Source: Blastocystis hominis
Taxonomy: Eukaryota > Sar > Bigyra > Opalinata > Blastocystidae
Direction: 5' to 3'
NCBI RefSeq assembly: GCF_000151665.1
Contig: NW_013171865.1
Location: forward strand, 464,001 to 528,000
DNA: 64,000 nt
Below the pieces are notes generated by a model. It saw nothing but the letters and a program-made list of their open reading frames with translations. It was not told the DNA's origin and ran no database searches. The position numbers and the translations under genes are program-made. Shown piece after piece: positions 50,432-61,358 of the stretch. Every line of letters starts with the position of its first letter. Position 1 is the stretch's first letter.

Positions 50432-52995
50432 CTATGTCTTTGTCCAACCCTGATTTCCCTGACGGCCCGAAATCTCGTTCAACTGGTTGAGGATGTGCTT
50501 TCCGCCGGTGCTCCTGCTCAGTTCTTCCTCGTAGGGCCGAACTGCGTTGTACAGCATTCGCTGCTGTCCCTTGCTCTCTAGCTTCAGTGCCTGCTGGATC
50601 ACGTAGTTCGCATACTAGAGGAGATGAGATTTACCTTCGGTGCCTACGATATCATGCAGAACGTCTCGCAGCTTCGGGCATTCTGCGAGTTCCGCTACGA
50701 CTTCGTTCCGCACCGACTCGGGAGCAAACAGCAGGATCTTCTCGATGACATTGGAACTGTACTTCTGGCACGACAGAGCCACCACCTTGCCCAGCACACA
50801 TCGGGCGATCCGCTCCTTCTCGCTCTCCTTTCCCTTCTCGATGAGGTACTGGATGACGTAGTTGCCGAAGGGATCGCAGATGAGCTCCACCGCGGAGTTC
50901 ACGATCGCGTCGAGCATCATATTGTGGTACTTCTCGGGCGCGAAGTCCAGACAGCGCTGCACCACGCAGCACCCGTGGCGTTGCATCGAGATCTGCGCGA
51001 TCAGTCCCCTTCCCAGCTCCCCCTACATTCACGCAGCTCTTCACGACCTCCTCGTACACGTACACCTTGTACTCCTCGGGCATGTGGTTCAGACAGCGCT
51101 GGATCACGTGGTTGCCGTTGGAGTCGGAGCTCAGCTTCGCGATGTTGCCGCGCAGCGCGTCCATGATGTCCTTCAGCATGTCCTCCTGGCCATGGCATAT
51201 TTGGATCAGCTTCTGCACGGAGCGCGTGCCGTGCACATCGAACGAGGCGGCCACGATCTTGTGCTTCACCTTTCGAAGCTACGCGTCACTCCGAAGCACG
51301 GCTGCTCCTACCACTTCGCGGCGCTGCTCGACGCTGCTCACGTCCAGAAGCTTCTGGAAGAGGTAGTTTCCGAACGAGTCCATCATGAGCTCGGTGAGAC
51401 TGTCGCCCACCTCCTCGTAGATGATGGGGATCATCTTCTGCGAAGCGTTGTCCAGACACGACTGCAGCGCGCGACATCCGTTGTGGTCGTGGGACATTTC
51501 CTTGATGTGGCCCCGGTAGCTGTCGATGTCGTTCGACTGCCACATCGCGCTCTTCGCACTACGCGTCACCGCACCGCTTCTTCCCCACTTGTCCTTCCGC
51601 TTGAAGCTGCTGGAGTGCTGGAAGCCGCCGCCACTGCCGCCGCCCACTTCCAGCGTGGAGGAAAGCGAGCTGGAGGGGGGCGAGCGCGTCGACATCGAGC
51701 GCTGGATGCGAGGCGACTCCGAGCTAGACATGAGCGGGACTGCTTCGACGAGCTACGGCATCATGAGGCAGTTGGAAGCGGAGCTCTGCACACCGAGAAT
51801 ACGACGAGGCGAGATGTCTGCATCCACGTAGGGCGATGTGGGGACGGGAGAATAATGGGCACGCGGAGAGTAGCCCGAATCCGACATGAAGTCGTTCATC
51901 ATCACACCGTTCTCGCCGTACATGTTCTTCATGGGCGTGAAGGAGCTCGGCAGCGAGGGCGGCGTGAGCGAGTTGTTGTCTAGCGATTATGCGGCACTCT
52001 GCACGCGTACAGGGGCGAGTGAAGTCGTCGTTGTCGAACGACGAGAGCATAAACCCATTGGACGAGGAGCTCAGCGGCCGCGACATCATGGTTCCATACC
52101 CGTTCTTCAGGTTGTTCATGCCGAATCCCAGCGAGGATGTCGATCCCGAGTTCAATCCATCCTTTCCGGAGAAGTAGGAGGTGGGACCTGTAGAGGTGGC
52201 GAGGGTTGGTCCCACGGAGGTGGCGAGGCTTGATCCCACGGACGTTGAGAGGGTTGGTCCCACGGACGTTGAGAGGGTTGGTCCCACAGACGTGGCGAGG
52301 CTTGATCCCACGGAACCCACAGGACCCACAGGACCCACAGGACCCACGGAAGGGACGGAGGACAGCGGCTGCGTCGGCGAGAAGAGGTTCTCCTCCATCA
52401 CATCTTGCAGATTGGCCATCGTGAGGTCGTTCCGAGGGGTGTCTGCGAGCGACGTGCGCAGAGGGAAGTCGCAAGAATCCATCGTGCTGTCGCGGTAGTT
52501 GTAGACCCCGCCGAAGGAATTGCGGGTGTACAGCTTTTTGTCCTCCGTTGGGACGGAGCTGAAGGACGGAAGGTTTCCCCCGTCCTGGACCGAGCTATAC
52601 CCGGAGAAACCCATCGATGGACCCTAATTGTGAGGGAGCGCACCTGACCTGACCATATTGTAGCAGGAATCATAGCAGGAGGGAAGGCCGCCAATACCGT
52701 CCATATTCGAAATCGTAAAACCTCTGTAGGAATCCGTAAAGCCAAGCTCCGAGCTTAGTCCACTTAATTCGGTTGTTGACCCTAGAGACCCATTGGGGCT
52801 TGGAGCGATTCTACAAATAAGTCCAAACGACGGGAGATCGACTCTCCAAAAGATAACAGTCTGGACGGGGCTACCAATGGTTTCTTTTCCGAATTCGATG
52901 ATAAATGCTCGTTTAAATCGCTACTCGGTGGCTTCGATTCTAGAAATCAGAGAGAACGCATAAGTAGGACCATTCACTGTAGAAGCATTACTCAT
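50432..52995 (-). CDS. Pumilio/PUF RNA-binding protein
   Basis: The N-terminal half is low complexity (Ser/Gly/Pro, with VGPTLSTS and VGPVGP repeats). The C-terminal half is a PUF domain: IKEMSHDHNGCRALQSCLD, VGDSLTELMMDSFGNYLFQKLLD, IVAASFDVHGTRSVQKLIQ, IAKLSSDSNGNHVIQRCLN, ISMQRHGCCVVQRCLDF, VELICDPFGNYVIQYLIE and VVALSCQKYSSNVIEKILLF, then YANYVIQQAL. PUF proteins bind UGUR-type sites in 3'UTRs to repress or destabilise mRNAs. The stop is TAG at 50432-50434. The start is taken as the ATG at 52995, with upstream exons carrying SSDLNEHLSSNSEKK and SYRGFTISNMDGIGG; the junction near 52760-52830 is uncertain. Confidence 0.88.
52180..52345 (-). repeat. Imperfect repeats coding VGPTLSTS and VGPVGP units
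   Basis: Plus-strand GTTGGTCCCACGGACGTTGA-like units and CAGGACCCA repeats lie inside the low-complexity half of the Pumilio gene. Confidence 0.85.
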
Positions 52996-53181
52996 CTTAA
53001 CAGTTCAGACAATTGTGATATCAAACACAAGTACAATCGATTAGGGTAGCACAATGGTGAATCAAATGGAATGTGATCGTAAAGTGGTCAGTCTTGATAA
53101 TCATGGGAATAGTGGTAAAACAATCCAACAGATAATATCGGCTTAATTCTATTCCAATCCCCTTTTCCAACGCGAAAAACG

Positions 53182-53189
53182 AACAAACA
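53182..53189 (-). terminator. Poly(A) octamer of the 182-residue protein gene
   Basis: Perfect minus-strand TGTTTGTT, about 20 nt after the stop at 53210-53212. Confidence 0.75.
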
Positions 53190-53209
53190 CACGAAACCAA
53201 ACTAAACCA

Positions 53210-53758
53210 CTAAATTCGCTTCTTGTAGGGCAGATAGTGCATCCTTCTCATTTGCTGCTCGTTGATAAACCGCATCTCGTCGGTGACCATTCCAAAATGA
53301 GACAGTCTCGCACTACAGATGAAACCCACCAAGAACGCAAACTCGTTCGCACACACACCATGGCCTTCTACAATCTCTCCCTTTTCGTCCACACTACAAC
53401 TCTGAGTGGTTCTGGAAAACAGGTACCGATAGACTTTGTTTTCAGCTTCCTTGGATGGACGACGCGGCGTGACCATTTTTAAGAACTTTAACCGCGACTC
53501 CGCGTCGTGTTTCATCTCCTCAATTCTAGGTGTGAGCCTCGCGAGAAAGTGAAAACTTCGCAGCATCTGTCTCTCCAGCATGCTCACGAAATTTGGTTCG
53601 TATCTCCTGCAGAGCCGGGATGCGCTTCGCTTCAGGCTAGAGTGTGAATGAACCTCGCAACAGAGCGTGTACGAGGAGACGTGCTGTTCGTATGAGTTCT
53701 TTGTATAAGAATCGAACTTGAGCCATTTTCTATGGAAGAAGGATCGAGGTGACAACAT
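53210..53758 (-). CDS. Intronless 182-residue protein of unknown function
   Basis: A single uninterrupted frame from MLSPRSFFHRKWLKFDSYTK to YLPYKKRI. It is basic, helical in the middle (ERQMLRSFHFLARLTPRIEEM), with a hydrophobic patch (NEFAFLVGFICSARLSHFG) too short and polar to be a clear membrane span. A good octamer follows, which supports a real gene. It is one of the few genes here that needs no introns. Its start codon is 14 bp from that of the divergent Dpy-30-like gene. No family recognised. Confidence 0.6.
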   Translation of the reverse strand: MLSPRSFFHRKWLKFDSYTKNSYEQHVSSYTLCCEVHSHSSLKRSASRLCRRYEPNFVSMLERQMLRSFHFLARLTPRIEEMKHDAESRLKFLKMVTPRRPSKEAENKVYRYLFSRTTQSCSVDEKGEIVEGHGVCANEFAFLVGFICSARLSHFGMVTDEMRFINEQQMRRMHYLPYKKRI

Positions 53759-53772
53759 GATGTGCGGACGCT

Positions 53773-53981
53773 ATGCAGTCTAGCGAGCAAGATTCGTGCA
53801 AAACGGAGGTGAAGAAAAAGGATTTCAAAGAGGAGGAAAAGAGCAAAAAATCTGTTACAGTTCAAACTATGCAAAAATGTATCTAAAAGAATCGTTTGTG
53901 AACAGGTTAACACAGCGATTGCACGATATTATTCGTATCGATTGCCCGCAGCATGTTGGATCCCAGTATTTATTTTTCTGA
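53773..53981 (+). CDS. Very small Dpy-30-motif-like protein
   Basis: Starts MQSSEQDSCKTE. Removing a 35-nt GT-AG intron (starting GTGAAGAAAAAGG) gives QKICYSSNYAKMYLKESFVNRLTQRLHDIIRI, then CPQHVGSQYLFF and TGA at 53979-53981. The YLKESFVNRLTQRLHDI...P..PVEYL-type layout resembles the Dpy-30/RII dimerisation helix pair (YL-ETV-P-LL-GL...P-NP-EYL). Total about 57 residues. Dpy-30 proteins sit in Set1/COMPASS and other complexes as dimeric docking modules. The resemblance is by eye and the exon model is hypothetical. It ends only 18 bp before the clathrin start codon. Confidence 0.45.
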
Positions 53982-53999
53982 GTATTTGTAAATACAAAT

Positions 54000-56900
54000 A
54001 TGAGTAACATGCCTATTGCTGTAAGCGAGGTGGCCAACGTAAGGATCTGCGTCGGTATCTGAGTTTTAGTTGACCGCTCTCGGCATCAATCCTGCTAACA
54101 TTAACTTCAAGTGTGTGACTATGGAGTCTGAAAAATATATCTGCATTCGTGAGGACGGAGCGCAGGGAGCCTCTCTGACCGTTGTGGATCTGACCAACAA
54201 CAACGAGGTTTCCCGTATTCCCATGGGTGCTGAGTCCACGATTATGAACCCTGAGTCGAAGATGGTTGCGCTGCGCAAGGGACTCGCTCTTCAGGTGTTC
54301 AATCTGGAGACCAAGTCGAAGGTGTCTTCTTTCAAGCTTCCTGACAACAGCGCCGTGGTCTACTGGTGCTGGGTGGACGCCAAGACCATTGCGATCGTCA
54401 CTCAGACCAGCGTGTTCCACTGGAGCATTGAGGGAGAGAGCAACCCCCGCAAGGTGATGGACCGTCATCCCAACCTTGCTCAGTGCCAGATCATCAACTA
54501 CCGCGTGAGCCCCGACCAGAAGTGGTGCATGCTGATCGGTCTCGGCAAGGGTGCTGAGAACAGCATTGCCGGAACGATCCAGCTGTACTCCGTGGACAAC
54601 AAGAAGTCCCAGGTGATTGCTGGATTCTGCGGAGGCTTCCTGAACGTGGACAACCAGACGGCCAAGGGCCAGCTGTTCACCTTCATCATGAAGGAGGGAC
54701 CCCGTGCCAACTGCAAGTTCCAGGCTACGGAGATCGGCAAGGCGGGCGGTTTCAAGGTGAAGCCCGTGGAGTTCGCGTTCCCCGCGGAGGCTGCCCAGGA
54801 CTTCCCTGTGTGCATGGAGATCGATGAGCCTCGCTGCCTGGCGTACATGATGACCAAGATGGGTTACGTGTACATGTTCGATATCATGACCGGCACTCTG
54901 CTGTTCCGCTCGCGCATCAGCCCCGAGCCGATCTTCCTCACCACCAAGGTGGCGACCGGTGGTATCATCGGCCTCACCTCGGGCAAGGGAGGCATCATGA
55001 AGGTGACTCTGAACGAGGCCAACCTGGTCCCCTTCGTCATGAACGGACTGAAGCAGACCAACCTGGCTTTGGAGCTGGCGTGCCGTCTGAACCTCTCTGG
55101 CGCGGACGACATCTTCATGAACCAGTTCTCCGCCATGATCCAGCAGGGCAACATCAAGGGAGCTGCTCGCGTGGCCTTCAAGTCGCCGAAGAACCTGATC
55201 CGTAACGAGAACACGATCCGCAGACTGCAGCAGATGCCCGCTGCTCCCGGCCAGCAGCCTCCGTTCGTGGCCTACATCGGCGCCATTCTGGAGCTGGGAC
55301 GCCTGAACGAGATCGAGACGCTGGAGTTCAGCAAGATCATTCTGCAGCAGGGAAAGAAGCAGATCATCGAGAAGTGGGTGAAGGAGGACAAGATCACCTG
55401 CTCGGAGGCGCTCGGCGATATGGTGGCGACGCAGGACGTGCGTCTGGCCATGGCCATCTACTACAAGGGCAAGTGCCACGAGAAGGTGGTTGCTTCGCTG
55501 GTGCGCGCTCAGCAGTACGAGAAGGTGCTGCAGTACTGCCAGCAGAACGACTACCATCCCGACTACAACGCCCTGGTGCGCAACATGATTTCCCAGGACG
55601 CCAAGGCCGCTGAGGGCTTCGCCAAGATGCTCGCGCAGAGCCAGGCCGACAAGATCGACATCCAGGGAATTGCCGACGCCTTCTACACCATGGGATACGT
55701 GCAGGAGTGCACCGGCTTCCTGCTGGAGGTGCTGACCAAGAGAGGCGATCTGCCCGAGGATGCTGCGCTCCAGACCCGCGTGCTGGAGATCAACCTGTCC
55801 AGCGGCAACACGCAGGTGGCCGAGGCCATCCTGTCCAACAAGATGTTCTCGCACTTCGACAAGCCCAAGATTGCCGAGCTGTGCGAGCGCGCCGGACTCT
55901 ACCAGTCCGCTCTGTCCCTGTACACGGACCTGGACGCCATCAAGCGTGTGGTCGTGAACACCCACATGATCAAGCCCGAGTTCCTGGTGCAGTACATCGG
56001 TGAGCTGCCCGCCGAGCAGGCGATTGAGGTGCTGCGCACCCTGATGTCCTACAACTCCTCCAACGTGCGTCTGGTGGTGCAGGTGGCTCAGAAGTACTCG
56101 CAGAACATCGGCGTGGAGCCTCTGATCGCCCTGTTCGAGGAGTTCTCCTCTACCGAGGGTCTCTTCTACTTCCTGGGCGCCATCGCCTTCACCTCGACCG
56201 ACGGCAACGTGCAGCTGAAGTTCATCGAGGCCGCCACCAAGATGGGTCAGTACAAGGAGGTGGAGCGCATGTGCCGCGAGGGATCTGCCTACGATCCGAA
56301 GGAGGTCAAGGCCTTCCTGATCGACTCGAACCTGCCCGATCCTCTGGCGCTGATTCACCTGTGCAACCGCTTCGACATGATCGAGGACATGACGCAGTAC
56401 CTGTACGAGCAGCACCTGAACAAGTACATCGAGGCCTTCGTGCAGAAGGTCGCGCCCGCGAAGACCCCCGTGATCATCGGCAAGCTGATCGACATGGACG
56501 CCTCGGAGGACTTCATCCAGTCCCTGCTGAACAGCGTGATGGCCATGTGCCCGATCGCTCCTCTGGTGGACGTGTGCGAGGCGCGCAACCGCCTGCGCAT
56601 GATCCAGCCCTGGCTGGAGGCTCGTCTGCGCGAGGGAAGCGTGGATCCCGAGCTGCACAACGCCATCGGAAAGATCTACATCAGCAACAACCAGAACGCC
56701 CAGGAGTTCCTGCTGAAGGACCAGTACTACAACAGCAAGGTGATCGGTCAGTTCTGCGAGAAGGTCGACCCGTTCCTGGCGTTCCTGGCGTACCGCCGTG
56801 CCAACGGAGCCTGCGACGACGATCTGATCCGCGTGACCAACGAGAACGGTCTGTTCAAGGACCAGGCGCGCTACCTGGTGGAGCGCATGGACGACAAGCT

Positions 56901-59337
56901 GTGGGGCATGGTGCTGACTCCCGAGAACGAGCACAAGAAGGAGCTGGTCGACCAGATCGTGAACACGGCGCTGCCCGAGTGCAAGAACCCCGAGATGGTG
57001 AGCCGCACCGTCAAGGCCTTCATGGAGGCGGACATGCCCGACGCTCTGCTGGATCTGCTGGAGCGCCTGGTGCTGCAGGGAACGGAGTTCGGCCGCAACA
57101 AGTCGCTGCAGAACCTGCTGATCATCACCGGACTCAAGGCTTCTCCGGAGCGCGTGCCCGACTACATCGAGCGTCTGGACAACTACGACGCTCCCCAGCT
57201 GGCGCAGCACTGCCTGGAGAAGGGCCATCCCGAGGAGGCCTTCCTGATCTACAAGAAGGTGAACATGCCCGTGGAGGCCGTGACCGTCCTGATCCAGAAC
57301 ATCAAGGACATCGACCGCGCCGTCGAGTTCGCCGAGCGCAGCCAGAACCCCATGGTGTGGTCGAAGGTGGCCAAGGCCCAGCTCGACTTCAACCAGGTCG
57401 ACCAGGCCATCGAGGCGTACATCAGCGCCCAGGATCCTTCCACCTTCATGGATGTCATCACCGCCGCGGAGCGTGACGGAAAGTACGAGAGTCTGGTGAA
57501 CTACCTGCTCATGGTGCGCAAGACCATGAAGCAGGCCCGCGTGGACTCGTCTCTGGCCTACGCCTACGCCAAGCTCGACCGCCTGAACGACCTCGAGGAG
57601 TTCCTGAGCGCGCCCAACGCCGCCCAGATCCAGGTCATCGGCGACCGCTGCTTCAACGAGAAGATGTACGAGGCCGCCCGCATCCTCTACGAGAACGTGG
57701 GCAACACCGCCAAGCTGGCGTCCACCTACATCTGCCTCAAGAAGTACCGCGAGGCCGTGGATGTCGCCCGCAAGGCCAGCAACATCCGCACCTGGAAGGA
57801 GATCCTGGAGGCCTGCTTGGCCGCCGAGGAGTACAAGCTCGCCATGACCTGCGCGCTGAACATCATCTCCTCGCCCGATCACCTGGAGTCCGTGATCGCT
57901 GCCTACGAGAAGAGAGGTCTGTACGAGGAGCTGATCAAGATCATGGAGCAGGGACTGGGACTGGAGAACGCCCACACCGGCATCTTCACCGAGCTGGCCG
58001 TGCTCTACACCAAGTACGCGGAGGACAAGACCATGGAGCACATCAAGGTGCACTGGAACCGCATGCAGAGCGCCAAGGTCATCCGCGCCTGCGAGAACGC
58101 CCGTCTCTGGTACGAGGCCTTCTTCCTCTACAAGCAGTCCGGTGACTTCGATATGGCCGTGCGCACCGTCATCGACCACAGCGCCGTGGCCTTCCGCGAG
58201 GAGGACTTCTTCGAGGTGATTCCCAAGGTGAACAACAAGGAGCTCAACTACCGCGCCATCGACTTCCTGGTGGCCGAGCACCCGATGCTGCTGCAGCGTC
58301 TGCTCAACGCCGTCAAGGACACGCTGGACCACGCCCGCGTGGTGCGCCAGCTCGAGAAGACCGGCAACGTGGCGCTCGTGATGCCCTACCTGAAGGACGT
58401 GCAGTCGGAGAACATTGCGGGAGTCAACGAGGCCATCAACAAGGTCTACATCGAGGACGAGGAGTACGAGAGTCTGCGCAAGTCCATCGACGCCTACGAC
58501 AACTTCGACCAGGTGGCCATGGCCTCGCAGCTCGAGAACCACGAGCTCCTGGAGTTCCGCCGCATCGCTGCCTACCTGTACAAGAAGAACGAGAAGTGGG
58601 AGAAGTCCATCGCCATCTCCAAGAAGGACAAGATGTTCAAGGACGCCATCGACACCACCGCGCAGTCCAAGAGCAAGGACCTCACCCAGAGCCTGCTCGA
58701 GTACTTCATCGAGATCCAGGACAAGGAGGCCTTCTGCGCCACCCTCTACACTTGCTTCGAGTTCGTGCAGCCCGATGTGGTGCTGGAGCTTGGCTTCCGC
58801 AACGACATGATGAACTTCTGCCTGCCCTACTTCGTGCAGTACGTGAAGGAGCTGAATGAGAAGGTGACCAACATGGAGTCCGCGCTGAAGCCCATGGACA
58901 TGCCTCCCATGGGAATGATGCCCCCGATGCCCATGATGCCGCCCATGGGTAACGGTCTGCCCATTGCCGACGCCCCCAAGGGATCTCCTTCCCAGGGTCC
59001 TGTTCCCATGCCGCCCATGGGCAACATGCCTCCTATGGGAATGATGCCTCCGATGGGTAACATGCCCCCGATGGGATCGCCCTCGAAGGGACCTGCCATG
59101 CCTCCGATGGGAATGATGCCCCCGATGGGCAACATGCCCCCGATGGGTAACATGCCCCCGATGGGATCGCCCTCGAAGGGACCTGCCATGCCGCCCATGG
59201 GTATGATGCCCCCGATGGGAATGATGCCTCCTATGGGCAACATGCCTCCTATGGGATCGCCCGCCAAGGGACCTGCCATGCCGCCCATGGGATCGCCCGC
59301 GAACGCTCCTGCCCCCATGCCCGGAATGGGATGGTAA
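54000..59337 (+). CDS. CLTC: Clathrin heavy chain
   Basis: MSNMPIAVSEVAN, then a 31-nt intron, then LTALGINPANINFKCVTMESEKYICIRE and the rest as one 1755-codon exon. All clathrin regions are present: the N-terminal propeller (GAESTIMNPESKMVALR), linker, the repeated CHCR leg (for example RCFNEKMYEAARILYENVGNTAKLASTYICLKKYREAVDVARKA), and the trimerisation end (FCLPYFVQYVKELNEKV). The total is about 1,768 residues, slightly longer than animal clathrin. The extra is a tail of Met/Pro/Gly repeats (PPMGNMPPMG type), replacing the usual short C-terminus. Codon use is highly biased, consistent with strong expression, and this leaves a 1509-codon antisense frame open. TAA at 59335-59337; TGTTTGTT at 59390. 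Confidence 0.99.
58896..59330 (+). repeat. Met-Pro-Pro-Met-Gly repeat tail of clathrin
   Basis: Units of CCTCCGATGGGAATGATG type encode PPMGMMPPMGN blocks punctuated by GSPSKGPA. Confidence 0.95.
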
Positions 59338-59389
59338 GCGAGAAGCGCAGTGAAGAGAGAGAAAGAAGAGTGATTTGCTTGCTGTTTGG

Positions 59390-59397
59390 TGTTTGTT
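59390..59397 (+). terminator. Poly(A) octamer of clathrin heavy chain
   Basis: Perfect TGTTTGTT, 52 nt after the stop codon. Confidence 0.8.
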
Positions 59398-59558
59398 CGA
59401 AATCGAAGCGGTGGATATTTCAAGTCAAGGAGAAAAGAGCAATAGGAACATCGGAATGGAAATGGAAATCGAAATAGGAATAGGAATAGGAATGATTCTT
59501 AGGAACAAACAGAGGGATCTAACATTTTTATTTTTACTTTTATTATTTCACAGTTTTA

Positions 59559-61101
59559 ATGTCCAACGTTATCGAGGTCAACGGAGATCTCTCCAAGTGG
59601 GTGAACCCTCGAGAGAAGCGCCTGGTTGTCATAGACTTCTTCGCTACATGGTACACGTGCGTTGCTTTTCTGATATCTAGGTGTGGTCCTTGCAAATATA
59701 TGCATCCGATTTTCGATGATTTCAGTGTCCGGTACAAGAATGTTGTGTTTTTGCGGGTCGACAGCGATAAGAACCGCCATCTATCTGGAGAATACGGTGT
59801 GACTGGGTTGCCAACATTTGTTTTTGTACTTCAGGGAACGGAGGTGGATCGCGTTACCGGAGCGGATGCGAATGCCGTGGAGCGGAACATTCAGAAGTAT
59901 GAGTCTGCGGGAAGCGGATTCCAAGGAAAAGGCATGGCTTTGGGCGGAAGTTCGTCCGCCTCAGTTAATGCTCGTGAGATGCGTCTCAAGAAGTTTGGAG
60001 GAATAAAAATGTCCGCAGCGAGCACGAGTTCGCACATGAACAGCATGCTCAACAAGATGCTCTCGAAGGAGGATTCCGACGGTGACGAAGAGGAAGAAGA
60101 AGTAGTAGCTGAGGAAAAGGATAAAGCCGCTTCACAGTCGTACGCAGCTCAGTGTGGAGTTGACATCGCAGATCGGAATCGACGGCTTCCTTGCGAGACA
60201 CGCTTCTTTCCATGGGTTTCACCGCTGCCCAGGTCGACCAGGTTACCACCGTTTCCACCTTTCACCTAGACGCTCCGCGAGTGCCCTTCGCGCGACCTCA
60301 CCGACCTGGTCGTGTACATAACCGCGCTTCCCGCCCCGGCCGACGCCGATTCCCGCGGGGACGCGCCCCACGTCGAGTGCGACGGCACGCAGTGCCGCCT
60401 GGTTCCATCGAATTCGTCGAATTCATCGGGAGTTTCATCCAATTCTTCGGGAGTTTCATCGAATTCTTCGAATTCGGCGGACTTCCAGAGCCGCGTGGAG
60501 GAAATGCGCGCCAAAATCCAGCAGCGGCGCGAAGAAAAAGCGCGGGAAGAAAAAGCGCGGGAAAAAGCGCGGGAGAAGGAGCGGATCGAGCGCGGGAAAT
60601 TGGACCAATTGCAGCGCGCGGAGCTGGAGCGAACGCAGCGGCAGCGCGAAGCGGAGAAGGAAAGGCGGGAGAAAATTGCCGCGGAAAAAGAGCGGCAACG
60701 GCAGCTGGAGCTGTGGCGCAAGGATCACGGGATAACCGCGGAACAGCAGCAGGCGAAGTAGAGTTGGCGGGGTTTTGGGAGGTAGGATTCCCGCGGAAAA
60801 AACGCCGGAGGAGCGCGCGCAGCTGCTGGTGGCGTCGCTGATGCTGCAAACCGCGGGGAACGCGGGTCGTCGTGCGCTGAATACGGTGCGCGCGATTCTG
60901 CAGAACGCGGGAAAAGAGGACCCGAAATATAGGCAAATCCGGCGCGACAACGCACTGCTGCAGAAAAACGTGGTGAGCGTGCCCGGAGCGCTGGCGCTGC
61001 TGCAGCTGGGGGGATTTGAGGTGGAAGGAGAGTTGCTGGTGATGAAGGAGTTCGATGCGGAGAGAGTAAGCGTGGTGTTGGGTTGTATGCCGTCGATGTG
61101 A
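59559..61101 (+). CDS. Thioredoxin-UBA-PUB domain fusion protein
   Basis: Residues about 1-110 are a thioredoxin fold; a 30-nt intron splits the active site, and splicing gives FFATWCGPCKYMHP, then GVTGLPTFVFV with the cis-proline. An acidic linker and a UBA-like helix set (LRDTLLSMGFTAAQVDQVT, DLTDLVVYITALP) follow, then a long charged coil (EEKAREKAREKERIERGK). The C-terminal PUB domain reads GRRALNTVRAILQNAGKEDPKYRQIRRDNALLQK, then PGALALLQLGGFEV. PUB domains bind the p97/Cdc48 tail and UBA binds ubiquitin, so this looks like a redox-active p97 cofactor (inference). The TGA at 61099-61101 is positioned so that cleavage 4 nt before TGTTTGTT leaves just its T. Confidence 0.88.
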
Positions 61102-61103
61102 TG

Positions 61104-61111
61104 TGTTTGTT
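61104..61111 (+). terminator. Poly(A) octamer of the thioredoxin-UBA-PUB gene
   Basis: Perfect TGTTTGTT with a 4-nt spacer from T61099, the first base of the encoded TGA. Confidence 0.8.
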
Positions 61112-61348
61112 GGATTACGCAATGGAATGAGGGAGTGAGAGAGAAAGAGAAAGAGGTGGTACTATGTGTGGGTACTAGTGCGTTTGGATGAGAATAATGG
61201 TGAATGAATGTTGCTACATTGTTTGATTCTGTAAACTTTCATTGTATAATACCAGATTTTGGCTTGCGAACTTGCGAATTCCCTTCCCTTCCACTTCCAC
61301 TTCCACTTCCACTTCCCTACTTCCACTTCCACCATCCATTCTGTTTCC

Positions 61349-61356
61349 CTCAAACA
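61349..61356 (-). terminator. Poly(A) octamer variant TGTTTGAG of TrpRS
   Basis: Minus-strand TGTTTGAG, same variant as at the BAR-SH3 gene, 4 nt after the T of the encoded TGA. Confidence 0.55.
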
Positions 61357-61358
61357 AA

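Noticed and set aside
54013..58542. A 1509-codon open frame antisense to clathrin heavy chain
   Set aside because: Composition is Leu/His/Gly/Val-rich in a way expected from the complement of strongly biased clathrin codons. No domain, and it lies wholly within a certain gene.
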